Assembly (NCBI GenBank): GCA_020444045.1
Contig: JAHLLS010000034.1
Span: 1 to 44,433, forward strand
Length of the DNA stretch: 44,433 bases
Direction of reading: 5' to 3'
DNA from: Deltaproteobacteria bacterium
Lineage (GTDB): Bacteria; Desulfobacterota; Desulfobacteria; Desulfobacterales; UBA5852
This document shows positions 9,329 through 17,026 of the stretch, in pieces (within the stretch, counting starts at the first letter, position 1; each line of letters opens with the position of its first letter). A program made the position numbers and the translations under genes. The notes beneath the pieces were generated by a model that was given only the letters and a program-made list of their open reading frames with translations, was not told the DNA's origin and did not search any database.

Positions 9329-9883
9329 TTATAGTGCACAAGCCTTGATGGAAGCGGTAATGGCCGCGAATACATCCGTCAACCGCAGGATGCCGACAAC
9401 ATCCGCCTTCCGCCGCACCAGCAGGGATTGATAGCCCCCCACAACCAACTGATGAATGGCATGGTCCAGGGTTCCCTCGACATCGATGATTTCCCCGTCC
9501 GACGGCACGTGCATGAAATCCTGGACGTGCTGTGCACCGGCCTTTTTGCAGATGTCGTTCATGGCGCCGCCCCACAGGTTGTATTTCTCCATCAGGGATT
9601 TCATGAAGGCGCGTGTCATTCCAGTATGGGCAAGGCTTTCGCGTGCCAGGAAGGTCTCGTATTTGGGCTCCAACGACCGGAGGACTTCCGTCTGGCCGAT
9701 CTTCCCAACAACATGCCCCCGGGCATTGAGAACAAGGACGGCCCGGTGGGGATAGCGGTTGGCATCGAATTTATTCTGGGCTTCCTCAAGGGCCATGATC
9801 GCCTCGTAGAGCGTGGCATCTTCAGATACTGTGGCGTAGTCCGTAAGCGGGATCATGAGCTTTTCGATCTTCTGTGAATTCAC
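9329..9883 (-). CDS. CBS-pair domain protein (module 2 only)
   Basis: A 184-residue soluble protein with two CBS motifs, one at about residues 8-75 (MIPLTDYATVSEDATLYEAI, then HRAVLVLNARGHVVGKIGQTEV) and one at about 120-178 (QDFMHVPSDGEIIDVEGTLD, then YQSLLVRRKADVVGILRLTD). CBS pairs bind adenine nucleotides and often gate transporters or enzymes. The start is a GTG with AAGGAGA nine bases upstream, overlapping the stop of the receiver-like gene by four bases (GTGA), so the two are probably translationally coupled. Module 1 has no counterpart. A regulatory role on the transporter encoded next is inferred from position only. Confidence 0.88.
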   Translation of the reverse strand: MNSQKIEKLMIPLTDYATVSEDATLYEAIMALEEAQNKFDANRYPHRAVLVLNARGHVVGKIGQTEVLRSLEPKYETFLARESLAHTGMTRAFMKSLMEKYNLWGGAMNDICKKAGAQHVQDFMHVPSDGEIIDVEGTLDHAIHQLVVGGYQSLLVRRKADVVGILRLTDVFAAITASIKACAL

Positions 9884-10308
9884 GACGATTCTCCTTCGCG
9901 GTATTTAGAGCCGTCTGCCCCCTTGATATCCTGGCTGCGGGACGGCAGCAGCATGCCCACCGCTTCCTTAATGCGTTCAATACTGTTCCCGGCCTTTTCG
10001 ATGACCGGAAAAAAACAGTCGTCCGCAACCAATTCTTCACCCTCGTGCCGCTGTTGGGTGTGCAGCACGACCGGCAACGGCGGTATTCTTTCTTTCAAAG
10101 CCTGAAGCACGGAAGACTCGTTGACACCCGGCAGGTCAGGATCAAGAACAACCAAATCAACGGCGCCCATGGTGTAGGCGATCTTGAGAACACTTTCGCC
10201 GGTGGCCGCCAGTTTCACCCGATACCCCGCCGCCATCATCTCCCGCATCAAGAACATGCGCACATGGGAATTGCGATCGGCAATCAGAATAATGTTCGAA
10301 GCAGCCAC
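9880..10308 (-). CDS. degenerate receiver-like protein, first gene of module 2 operon
   Basis: A 142-residue receiver-fold protein, paralogue of the one at 4305-4736. The N-terminus reads IILIADRNSHVRMFLMREMM, so one acid of the usual pair is replaced by Arg. The phospho-acceptor is in VVLDPDLPG, a Thr is present in VLHT (unlike its paralogue) and a Lys in IEKAG. It ends in a charged tail. It is the first gene after the sigma-54 promoter at 10430-10444 and overlaps the CBS gene by four bases. Being first in both operons, this protein type is probably a conserved part of the system, not a stray receiver. Its partner is unknown. Confidence 0.87.
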   Translation of the reverse strand: MAASNIILIADRNSHVRMFLMREMMAAGYRVKLAATGESVLKIAYTMGAVDLVVLDPDLPGVNESSVLQALKERIPPLPVVLHTQQRHEGEELVADDCFFPVIEKAGNSIERIKEAVGMLLPSRSQDIKGADGSKYREGESS

Positions 10309-10429
10309 CGGATACCCCTTATTTCAGTCAATGCGGCCATTTCCCCCAGGGAGGCAAACAAACCTCTCAAGCGTCGGGAAGCGGTAAAGATCTTCGCATC
10401 GTTGCATCAAAGGCTTTTGTCGTCTTTCA

Positions 10430-10444
10430 GCAATAGTTATGCCA
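10430..10444 (-). promoter_or_regulatory. sigma-54 (-24/-12) promoter of module 2
   Basis: The minus strand reads TGGCATAACTATTGC, with exact -24 GG to -12 GC spacing. It shares the -24 TGGCAT and the -12 TATTGC with the module 1 promoter. The predicted start is near 10418, about 110 bases before the first gene. Confidence 0.84.
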
Positions 10445-10539
10445 TCGCGAAGCAAACGCTATAATCCATTCCATATCGCTGTTATTTCTATATTTTTAGA
10501 TTTGAGAACATGCTTAAATTGGAAGATGGCGGGGACACT

Positions 10540-10556
10540 TGTCGATATTTTTTACA
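10540..10556 (-). promoter_or_regulatory. conserved 17-bp upstream activator element (module 2)
   Basis: In gene orientation it reads TGTAAAAAATATCGACA, centred about 117 bp upstream of the -12 GC. It matches the elements at 4961, 18875 and 22334 in the TGTAAA and GACA ends. The rest of the 10309-10682 gap is AT-rich and holds no gene. Confidence 0.72.
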
Positions 10557-10682
10557 TGATGATAAATCAATTTACGACAAAACGAGCGTACTGCGCGGGG
10601 GGACCGACCGGCAAAAGACCGGGGGAAGAATTCGAGGATCGCCATACGGCCCGGGCAAGAATCCTTTAGAGACCTGGTTGGA

Positions 10683-13307
10683 TTAGATGTCACCATTCCC
10701 CTTGGACGATGCATCCGTTAGCGTCCGGATGTCTTTTTGCATCTTGGACCGATAGAAATCGACCATAGACCGATTGGTCATGATCATGTCGAGTTGCCGG
10801 GTGTGGAGCGTCAGGTATCCCAATATTTTGATGCGATCCAGCATGTAGGCCTTTTCAAACCCTTCGATCCGGGCAATCAGGTTATCTTCTTTAACGCTCA
10901 CCCGGAAATTGTTTTCTTCCAGCAGTTCCGCGATGAAATGAATGCGCTTGATGCGTCGGCGGTCGTCGGCCGCTCCACCTTTGAACTGAAAGCCGATATA
11001 GTTTTCCGGGGTGCGATCGCTGACCAGCGCTTCCAGGGTGGAGAAATGATATCCCAACCGGGAATTGAGGTTGCAGTAGTGTTTGGAAATCATAAAATAG
11101 TTGCGGTCCGCGTAGCGCGAGCGGACGCCGGGGGTCAAAGCGGGATTGGCCGTGGACTGGAACATGACCGCCATCAACCCTTTGCCGTCCAGCGCAGGGG
11201 GGCCATCCCAGGGAATGGCCGCAAACCCGTCCCAGAACGCCAGCATGGGAATCGATGCGATGTTGTCGAGTCGGATATGTTTCCCCCGGACCTCTTCCTT
11301 GAATCCGTCGTCCAGGTTTAAAATCCACCACTGCATGGGGGCATGGAAGTAGAGCTGCTTGCTGGAGCGCTCGTTGAAATGATGGTCCCGGCCGAAATGA
11401 AACATCTCATGAACGGACTTTTCATGAATGAACCGTGTGATGTCATGGAACGTGCGACAGTTGGCCGGTGCAAATTCCGAATCATCCGGATCCAGAAGGT
11501 TCAAGGGCACAATCAGGCGCCCCACCTGCGCCAGGGTCTCGTAAACCGGGCTGCCGACCATCAGGCTGGTTTTCGGCGGGGACGATGCCAGCAAAGCTTC
11601 GATACGGCCGGCGTGAATGGCGCGATTCCCGGCATCCAGCGTGATCAGGGTGCCGGGCTGAAGTTCTTCCAGCGCGTTGGTAACACCGAAAAGCGCTGGC
11701 AGCTCGAACTCACGCGCCACATTGGCCAGGTGCCCCGTAAAACTGCCATGCGCCGTAATCACGCCGGCCGCCCGGGTCAAAAGGGATGCCCAGCGGGGAT
11801 GCGCTTCGCGCGTCAACAGGATGGCCCCTTGCGGAAAGGCCAGCATATCCAGACCACTGTCCACGCGGTGAATCGGGCCGACCGCGATGCCCGGGCAGGC
11901 CGTAATGCCGCCAGCCAAGAGCACACTGTCTCCCTGTGTCACACCGAGAGGGCCATCTGACGATGACGGCCGGGAGGGCATCTGCAGCAAGGGTCGGCAT
12001 TGCAGAATGCAAATCTCCCCCTGCTGATCAGTGGCCCACTCGATATCCTGGGGCGCGCCATAGTGGTCCTCCAACTGAACCGCCGTGGCCGCCAGGGCCA
12101 GGGCTTGCGCATCCTCGAGCGAGGCCTGGAAGCGAAGCCCCTCATCCATGATATCCAGCCGGCAAACCCCTTCTTCGGGATAACAGGTAAAGCGGCGCTC
12201 TTTGGGGCGAATCTCGCGTTGGACGATGCGCATCGGACGATCGCGGTCGACGACGAAAAGATCACCGTCCACCGAACCGTCCACCACGGCTTTGGGAAGC
12301 CCCCAGGCGGAATTGATAACGATATTGCGGTCGTTGAGATCGAAGGGGTTGCGGGAGTACATCACCCCGCCGGCCACCGTATCCAGCATGGCAAGACAAC
12401 CGACGCACATGGCAATGTCTTCATCCCGGAAGCCTTTGTTGAGCCGGTAGGTGATGGCCGGCAGGCTGTATTTACTGGCCACGATTTGCTTGTAGGCATC
12501 GAAAAGACTATCGCCGCTTACGTTTAATTCCGAACGGTGCATCCCCGCAAAAGAGCTGCCTTTTTCATCTTCACCCAGGGCGCTGCTGCGCATGGCCGCC
12601 GTCAGTCCGGGACCATAGGGCGCCGCCATGACGTCCCAGGCCTGTCGTATGGCGGCGGCCAGACCGGGCGGTATTTCCGACTGGACGATCAGTTTGTCCA
12701 GGCGGGCGTGCAGTCGATAGAGATTCTCGATGTCCTCGAGATCGGCCGATTGCATCAAGCGGTCGATCTCCACTTTGAGATCGTTGTGGGCCAGAAAACG
12801 GTCGTACGCATAGGCGGTGATCACAAACCCGGTAGGAACGCGCAGGCCGAGACGGTTTTTCATTTCCCCGAGATTGGCCATCTTGCTGCCCACCAGATCG
12901 ACCATGTCCTTATCGATGTCATCCAGCACAATGACCAGGCGCTCATCCCGGGCCTTCCTTTCACGGCCCATCATCGCGTCGATCTGTTGGCTGATCGCTT
13001 TGAAACGCGGCGTCAGGGCATCGTATCTATCCGGTGCCAGCCGTTGCAGATTGTCCACCATTTGAAAGACGCTCACCGAAGCGCCGGTGACACAGGCGCG
13101 CACAAAGGCCATACCGAAAGGTCGGTTTCCCTGAAGCGCGCCTTCGATTTCCGCCATGATTTCCAGGGCTTTGTTATTGGCGCTGATAAGCTGTTTAAAA
13201 TAGGCGTAGCGTTCACGGAAAACCAGGCGCAGGTTTTCCACATCGACGGTGTCGACCGTCTCCTGTTTTGCAAAAATCTTGCGGATGATCTGCCGAAAGT
13301 TGATCAT
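10683..13307 (-). CDS. PEP synthase-like phosphotransferase with unusual C-terminus
   Basis: An 874-residue protein. Residues about 125-440 form the ATP-grasp nucleotide-binding domain of the PEP synthase/PPDK family (VGSKMANLGEM, MRSSALGEDEKGSSFAGMH, QDIEWATDQQGEICILQCRP). Residues about 465-570 are the swivelling phosphohistidine domain with the catalytic His526 in FTGHLANVARE. The usual PEP/pyruvate TIM-barrel domain is not recognisable; instead about 290 residues of unidentified sequence follow, rich in Trp, His and aromatic residues (YFHAPMQWW, FWDGFAAIPW). It may therefore transfer phosphate to another acceptor, as rifampicin phosphotransferase does. The start at 13307 is the first Met before conserved-looking sequence; upstream frame runs through terminator hairpins. 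It is separated from the TauE operon by a terminator. Confidence 0.82.
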   Translation of the reverse strand: MINFRQIIRKIFAKQETVDTVDVENLRLVFRERYAYFKQLISANNKALEIMAEIEGALQGNRPFGMAFVRACVTGASVSVFQMVDNLQRLAPDRYDALTPRFKAISQQIDAMMGRERKARDERLVIVLDDIDKDMVDLVGSKMANLGEMKNRLGLRVPTGFVITAYAYDRFLAHNDLKVEIDRLMQSADLEDIENLYRLHARLDKLIVQSEIPPGLAAAIRQAWDVMAAPYGPGLTAAMRSSALGEDEKGSSFAGMHRSELNVSGDSLFDAYKQIVASKYSLPAITYRLNKGFRDEDIAMCVGCLAMLDTVAGGVMYSRNPFDLNDRNIVINSAWGLPKAVVDGSVDGDLFVVDRDRPMRIVQREIRPKERRFTCYPEEGVCRLDIMDEGLRFQASLEDAQALALAATAVQLEDHYGAPQDIEWATDQQGEICILQCRPLLQMPSRPSSSDGPLGVTQGDSVLLAGGITACPGIAVGPIHRVDSGLDMLAFPQGAILLTREAHPRWASLLTRAAGVITAHGSFTGHLANVAREFELPALFGVTNALEELQPGTLITLDAGNRAIHAGRIEALLASSPPKTSLMVGSPVYETLAQVGRLIVPLNLLDPDDSEFAPANCRTFHDITRFIHEKSVHEMFHFGRDHHFNERSSKQLYFHAPMQWWILNLDDGFKEEVRGKHIRLDNIASIPMLAFWDGFAAIPWDGPPALDGKGLMAVMFQSTANPALTPGVRSRYADRNYFMISKHYCNLNSRLGYHFSTLEALVSDRTPENYIGFQFKGGAADDRRRIKRIHFIAELLEENNFRVSVKEDNLIARIEGFEKAYMLDRIKILGYLTLHTRQLDMIMTNRSMVDFYRSKMQKDIRTLTDASSKGNGDI

Positions 13308-13428
13308 GCGGCCCGATGACGGTTTCTGGTTAGGGTGAATGGTGACGGTATCATTGCACGGGGGCATCCGGCAAGGGATGCGCAGGCGGCGTATTAAACC
13401 GCCCGCCTTATGCCAATCCGAATAAACA

Positions 13429-13468
13429 AAAGCCGTAAACGGATCATCGTATCCCCGCTGACGGCTTT
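13429..13468 (-). terminator. second hairpin downstream of the TauE operon
   Basis: AAAGCCGT at 13429-13436 pairs with ACGGCTTT at 13461-13468, with a 24-base loop. Read on the minus strand it is followed by a T-rich run. It lies just beyond the GC-rich terminator at 13474-13502 and may act as a back-up terminator or as a leader structure of the PEP-synthase-like gene. Confidence 0.4.
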
Positions 13469-13473
13469 CTTGG

Positions 13474-13502
13474 AAAAAGCGCCGGGCCGATCTCGGCCCG
13501 GC
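13474..13502 (-). terminator. rho-independent terminator of the TauE operon
   Basis: A perfect 22-base palindrome at 13481-13502 (GCCGGGCCGA, two bases, then its complement) is followed on the minus strand by GC and five Ts. It begins 37 bases after the stop codon of the membrane protein gene at 13539. Confidence 0.8.
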
Positions 13503-13538
13503 ACCGGTCACAGCAGCGATCAGGTAGCCGCCGCACGG

Positions 13539-14225
13539 TCAATGCTCGAGGCGCAGCCCCCATCCTTCAAATAGGAACATGATGCCGAACCCATACCAGA
13601 GCGTATAGAGCACGTAGAACACCAGGGAAAAGATAACGATGCCGTAGCGATCCGATATGCTCTGGGGTTCGATACGGTAGTAATTATAGGCGGTTTCGAT
13701 GGCTTTTTGATTGATCGTGGCCACGATCTTGGCGGCCTTGAACTGTTTCTGGTGCTTGAGTTCTTTTTCCATGGCATTGCCCGCCGCCCACCAGTTGTAA
13801 AGGACTTGCCGCTCGCCGTATCCGTACTTGTCGGAAACGGCGGCCCCCTTGTTATGATACATCAGGTCGGCGTCCTCAAGGCCAACCGCGAGCATTGCGC
13901 CCAGGTCCCCGTCCAGTGAGAGCGCGGCACCCGAGACGTTGACCAGCGCCCCCCCTTTCTGGAAAAGCAGGGATGTCTGGCGGGCCTGGGCTTCATCCTG
14001 CATGGTCAAGGTCAGCTTGACATTGCTGCCGGCGTAGGTTTTGGCTTCCTCCTGCAGCGCCGGAATATAATAGGCGGACCCCTTGGATATGGAATTGTAA
14101 AGCGAATCGAGATAATCGAGACCGTTATGCCCTTTGAAAACCGGCATGAACATCACGACCAAGATCACGACAAAAACCGCCATCATGCCGGCGCCACTGT
14201 AGAATTCTCCTTTTTTTGCAATCAT
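13539..14225 (-). CDS. two-helix membrane protein coupled to TauE transporter
   Basis: A 228-residue protein not assignable to a named family by eye. It has a hydrophobic segment at about residues 13-30 and a second at about 195-222, with about 160 polar residues between that would face the periplasm; the middle includes LTLTMQDEAQARQTSLLFQK. Its ATG overlaps the stop of the transporter gene by four bases (ATGA), so it is probably translated with it and may be a partner subunit. It ends just before a strong terminator. Function unknown. Confidence 0.85.
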   Translation of the reverse strand: MIAKKGEFYSGAGMMAVFVVILVVMFMPVFKGHNGLDYLDSLYNSISKGSAYYIPALQEEAKTYAGSNVKLTLTMQDEAQARQTSLLFQKGGALVNVSGAALSLDGDLGAMLAVGLEDADLMYHNKGAAVSDKYGYGERQVLYNWWAAGNAMEKELKHQKQFKAAKIVATINQKAIETAYNYYRIEPQSISDRYGIVIFSLVFYVLYTLWYGFGIMFLFEGWGLRLEH

Positions 14226-15514
14226 GAGTGCGCCTCCCCCTCTCCCTTCAACTTGCTGATGTTGGTCACAAAGGTACCGATGACCCAGACACCGAACCCG
14301 GAAATAACGATGAAAAAGGCCCAGATGCCGATGGTGTCGAGGGTTTTCCCAAGGCCTGGCGAGATCGGGATCACCCCCATCTCACCCAATTTGGCGGGCA
14401 GGGCGAAAATCCGGTTGACGAAACCGGCCAGAACGGCCATGGCGTAAAAACCACGGATGGTAATCCCAGGCACCACCTTGGTAACCATGGCCCCGACCTG
14501 AATCCCCACCAGCGAGCCTAGCAGCATACCCATGGCCAGGGTGTAGAAGATAAAACCGTAGATGGCATACTGACTGATGGAAGCATAACCGGCGGTAAAC
14601 ACGATCTGGAAAATATCGGTGCCCACCGTTGTCATGGAGGAAACGCCCAGGACATAGACAAAAATCGGGAAGGTCAGAAAGCCGCCACCGACGCCCATGA
14701 TGCCGGCCGCCAACCCCACCAGAGCGCCGCTGAGAACCAGGAATACCCAGGAGATGCCCCGGCCGCCCGGAACCAGGTCGTGATCAAAACGCACCATCGG
14801 GGGTATGTTCAGGGCCTGGATTTTCTTCGGCAAGCTGCCCATCTCGGCCCCCTCGGCCTTTGCCCCGTGCGCACCGGCATCACTCGTGCCCCCCTTGCGG
14901 GCGTTCAGATAGTCCATCAAGGCATAGATCCCGAGAAAGCCAAGCATGCCCGCATAAACGGTTGTAATGAAGGCGTCACTGAGAACCGGATTTATTTCGT
15001 ATAAAACGCGGTTGATCACACCACCGACCGTCGCCCCGATGATGGCCCCCAGCAGGAAAACCACGGCCAACGGCACCGAAACATTACCTAACTTGCGATG
15101 AATCACACTCCCCATGATGGCTTTGGCAAAAATATGGAAGAGATCTGTGCCGACAGCCAGAATACCCTTGATACCAGCGCTCATCAGAGCCGGTGCGATG
15201 ATAAACCCACCACCGGCACCGATGCAGCCGGTGATCAAGCCGGCCCCAAGCCCGATGAGAATAGATACGATAAAGATGCCGGTGCTGTAAAAAGCAGGGC
15301 TGTAGGCTTTTTTACCACCAAGTAAATCCGGTAGTGCGCCGCCGATTTGTTCGGCAAACGCTATACCGCCCAGAAGCACCGGAATCAACAGCAGACCCAA
15401 CAGCAGAACTCGTTTGCGGTCTTGCAGAATGGTGTGGGCATTGTCAATCTCCCACGCGGCAAAGGCCTTCGCTCCGGCCATCATGAACTGGCCCCATTGT
15501 TGGAAAAAATTCAT
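14222..15514 (-). CDS. TauE/SafE-family anion exporter or permease
   Basis: A 430-residue polytopic membrane protein of the TauE/SafE family. Two repeat signatures are visible: GLGAGLITGCIGAGGGFIIAPALMSAGIKGILAVGTDLF in the first half and LAAGIMGVGGGFLTFPIFVYVLGVSSMTTVGTDIF in the second (each quoted across several helices). A polar loop of about 60 residues joins the halves. The start at 15514 has GGGAGGAG upstream; an in-frame ATG 17 codons earlier has none. The family exports or imports sulfite, sulfoacetate and other organosulfur anions. It follows three receiver genes and a kinase gene, so it is probably the transport output of that sensor unit. Confidence 0.9.
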   Translation of the reverse strand: MNFFQQWGQFMMAGAKAFAAWEIDNAHTILQDRKRVLLLGLLLIPVLLGGIAFAEQIGGALPDLLGGKKAYSPAFYSTGIFIVSILIGLGAGLITGCIGAGGGFIIAPALMSAGIKGILAVGTDLFHIFAKAIMGSVIHRKLGNVSVPLAVVFLLGAIIGATVGGVINRVLYEINPVLSDAFITTVYAGMLGFLGIYALMDYLNARKGGTSDAGAHGAKAEGAEMGSLPKKIQALNIPPMVRFDHDLVPGGRGISWVFLVLSGALVGLAAGIMGVGGGFLTFPIFVYVLGVSSMTTVGTDIFQIVFTAGYASISQYAIYGFIFYTLAMGMLLGSLVGIQVGAMVTKVVPGITIRGFYAMAVLAGFVNRIFALPAKLGEMGVIPISPGLGKTLDTIGIWAFFIVISGFGVWVIGTFVTNISKLKGEGEAHS

Positions 15515-15566
15515 TGCGTTTTTCTCCTCCCATGCTCGATAGTTTCTATAGCCCAATATCTTCACC

Positions 15567-16004
15567 TCAGCCTGTCGGCGAACGTTCGGATGTCAGCATC
15601 ATGTTCAGGGTTTTTATTTTCGCTTCCTGTATCGACCTTTTTTGAAAGGCATCCTGAATCTTGTAGAGCAAATCATCGATATCGACCGGCTTCATCAGGT
15701 AGTCAAAGGCCCCGTTTTCCATACCTTCCCGGGCCACCTCCAGGCTTGCATGCCCGGTCAACATGACCACCTCGGTCAGGGGCGTCTTTTTTTTGATCGC
15801 CCGCAGTGTTTCAATGCCCCCCATGCCCGGCATCCTGACATCCAGCACCACCACGTCCGCCGGGGTCTGGGCCAGATGCACCAGCGCCTCTTCACCGCTG
15901 CCGACACCGGAGGCGTTCACATTGCGTTTACGCATCCGCTTGAGAAGCGTCTGCAAAAAGTCCGGTTCATCGTCCACAAACAGGACCGTCATTGGTTCCG
16001 ACAT
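15567..16004 (-). CDS. single-domain response regulator (module 3, third receiver)
   Basis: A 145-residue receiver. It has the acidic pair in FVDDEPD, phospho-acceptor Asp55 in VVLDVRMPG, switch Thr in MLTGHA and Lys105 in LMKPVD. A tail of about 30 residues (QEAKIKTLNMMLTSE) replaces any output domain. The start at 16004 has GGGAGAAA upstream. It is separated by one base from the preceding receiver gene and lies about 50 bp before the TauE gene. With two more receivers it forms a run of three stand-alone regulators behind one kinase. Confidence 0.92.
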   Translation of the reverse strand: MSEPMTVLFVDDEPDFLQTLLKRMRKRNVNASGVGSGEEALVHLAQTPADVVVLDVRMPGMGGIETLRAIKKKTPLTEVVMLTGHASLEVAREGMENGAFDYLMKPVDIDDLLYKIQDAFQKRSIQEAKIKTLNMMLTSERSPTG

Positions 16005-16005
16005 C

Positions 16006-16380
16006 TTATTTCTCCCGTTTAACGGCCTGCATGATTTTGGCGACAAGATCCTCCAGATCACTGGGTTTGGTCAGGTAGTCAAACGCACCGGAGGCTACCC
16101 CTTCTCGCGCCGCCTGCTCCGAGCCGTGCCCAGTCAACATGATCACCGGCATGGTCGGGACGAGTTTCTTGAAAATCTTGAGGATTTCGATACCGTCCAT
16201 ATCTTCCAGCTTCAGATCCAGAACAGCTACATCAAAATCCTGTTTGCGCAATGTCTGGATCGCCTCGGTTCCGCTATAGGCTGCCGTGACGGTCATGTTC
16301 CGTTTTGACAGCCGTTTGCTGAGGACGTCGACGAAGCCGACTTCATCGTCCACCAGAAGCAGCTTTATGTTCTTGGGCAT
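16006..16380 (-). CDS. single-domain response regulator (module 3, second receiver)
   Basis: A 124-residue receiver, the shortest of the set. It has the acidic pair in LVDDEVGF, phospho-acceptor Asp55 in VAVLDLKLED (the usual MPG after the Asp is replaced by LED), switch Thr in MLTGHGSEQ and Lys in LTKPSDLE. There is no tail beyond the receiver fold. GAGGAG precedes the ATG at 16380; an upstream in-frame start at 16473 has none. It may be a phosphate sink or an intermediate in a relay. Confidence 0.92.
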   Translation of the reverse strand: MPKNIKLLLVDDEVGFVDVLSKRLSKRNMTVTAAYSGTEAIQTLRKQDFDVAVLDLKLEDMDGIEILKIFKKLVPTMPVIMLTGHGSEQAAREGVASGAFDYLTKPSDLEDLVAKIMQAVKREK

Positions 16381-16531
16381 GTCTCCTCGCTCATCCGTTT
16401 GGGCAGTCAATGCTCTGAGCAGCGCACCCCGTCGGCATCCCACGTTTTGGCAGCGCGCGGCACGCCGTCTCAAACTATTGGCGGGTGGCGTCCCCAGGCC
16501 GCTTTGGTTTATCCCAACAGCACCGGTCGAA

Positions 16532-16963
16532 TCAGGTGCGGGCTTTGAGAATGTTACTCACCCGGGCTTCACGAATCTTCTCTTCATGATCGCGCTTCTT
16601 CTTGGTGGCCGCATTCACCTTTTCGATGAGTACATCCATGTCGCAAGGTTTCATCAGGTAATCGAAGGCACCCAGCCGCATGCCCTCGATGCTCGTTTCC
16701 ACAGTGGCATGACCAGTGAGCATGATGACCTCAACCAGGGGGAATTCTTTGCGAATTTCTTTCAGCGTCTCGATCCCGTCCATTCCCGGCATTTTGACAT
16801 CCAAAATGACAAGGTCGATATGGCTGTTTTCTTTAAGAGTTTCCAGCGCCTCTTCCCCGCTGTAGGACTTGAAGACAGTAAGCTTTCGTTTGGTCAATCG
16901 CTTTGTCATGGTATCGACAAAGGGTGCCTCATCGTCCACTAGCAAAACAATCGGTTCCAACAT
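16532..16963 (-). CDS. single-domain response regulator (module 3, first receiver)
   Basis: A 143-residue receiver with the acidic pair in LVDDEAPF, phospho-acceptor Asp55 in VILDVKMPG, switch Thr in MLTGHATVET and Lys in LMKPCDMD. Its tail KIREARVSNILKART resembles that of the module 1 and 2 regulators, so it is probably the direct counterpart of those. AAGGAGAA lies eight bases before the ATG. It follows the kinase gene by 63 bp. Confidence 0.93.
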   Translation of the reverse strand: MLEPIVLLVDDEAPFVDTMTKRLTKRKLTVFKSYSGEEALETLKENSHIDLVILDVKMPGMDGIETLKEIRKEFPLVEVIMLTGHATVETSIEGMRLGAFDYLMKPCDMDVLIEKVNAATKKKRDHEEKIREARVSNILKART

Positions 16964-17026
16964 GGTCGTTCTCCTTGCGTTAAAACGATTTTAGTGGTTC
17001 GTGACATCGCACGTGTTGTATCGTTC

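Noticed and set aside
12537..13319. Long plus-strand frame antisense to the PEP-synthase-like gene
   Set aside because: His/Gln/Val/Asp-rich shadow of a GC-rich gene with recognised domains on the other strand.
13308..13511. Upstream in-frame extension of the PEP-synthase-like gene
   Set aside because: It would have to be translated through two terminator hairpins and has no ribosome site.
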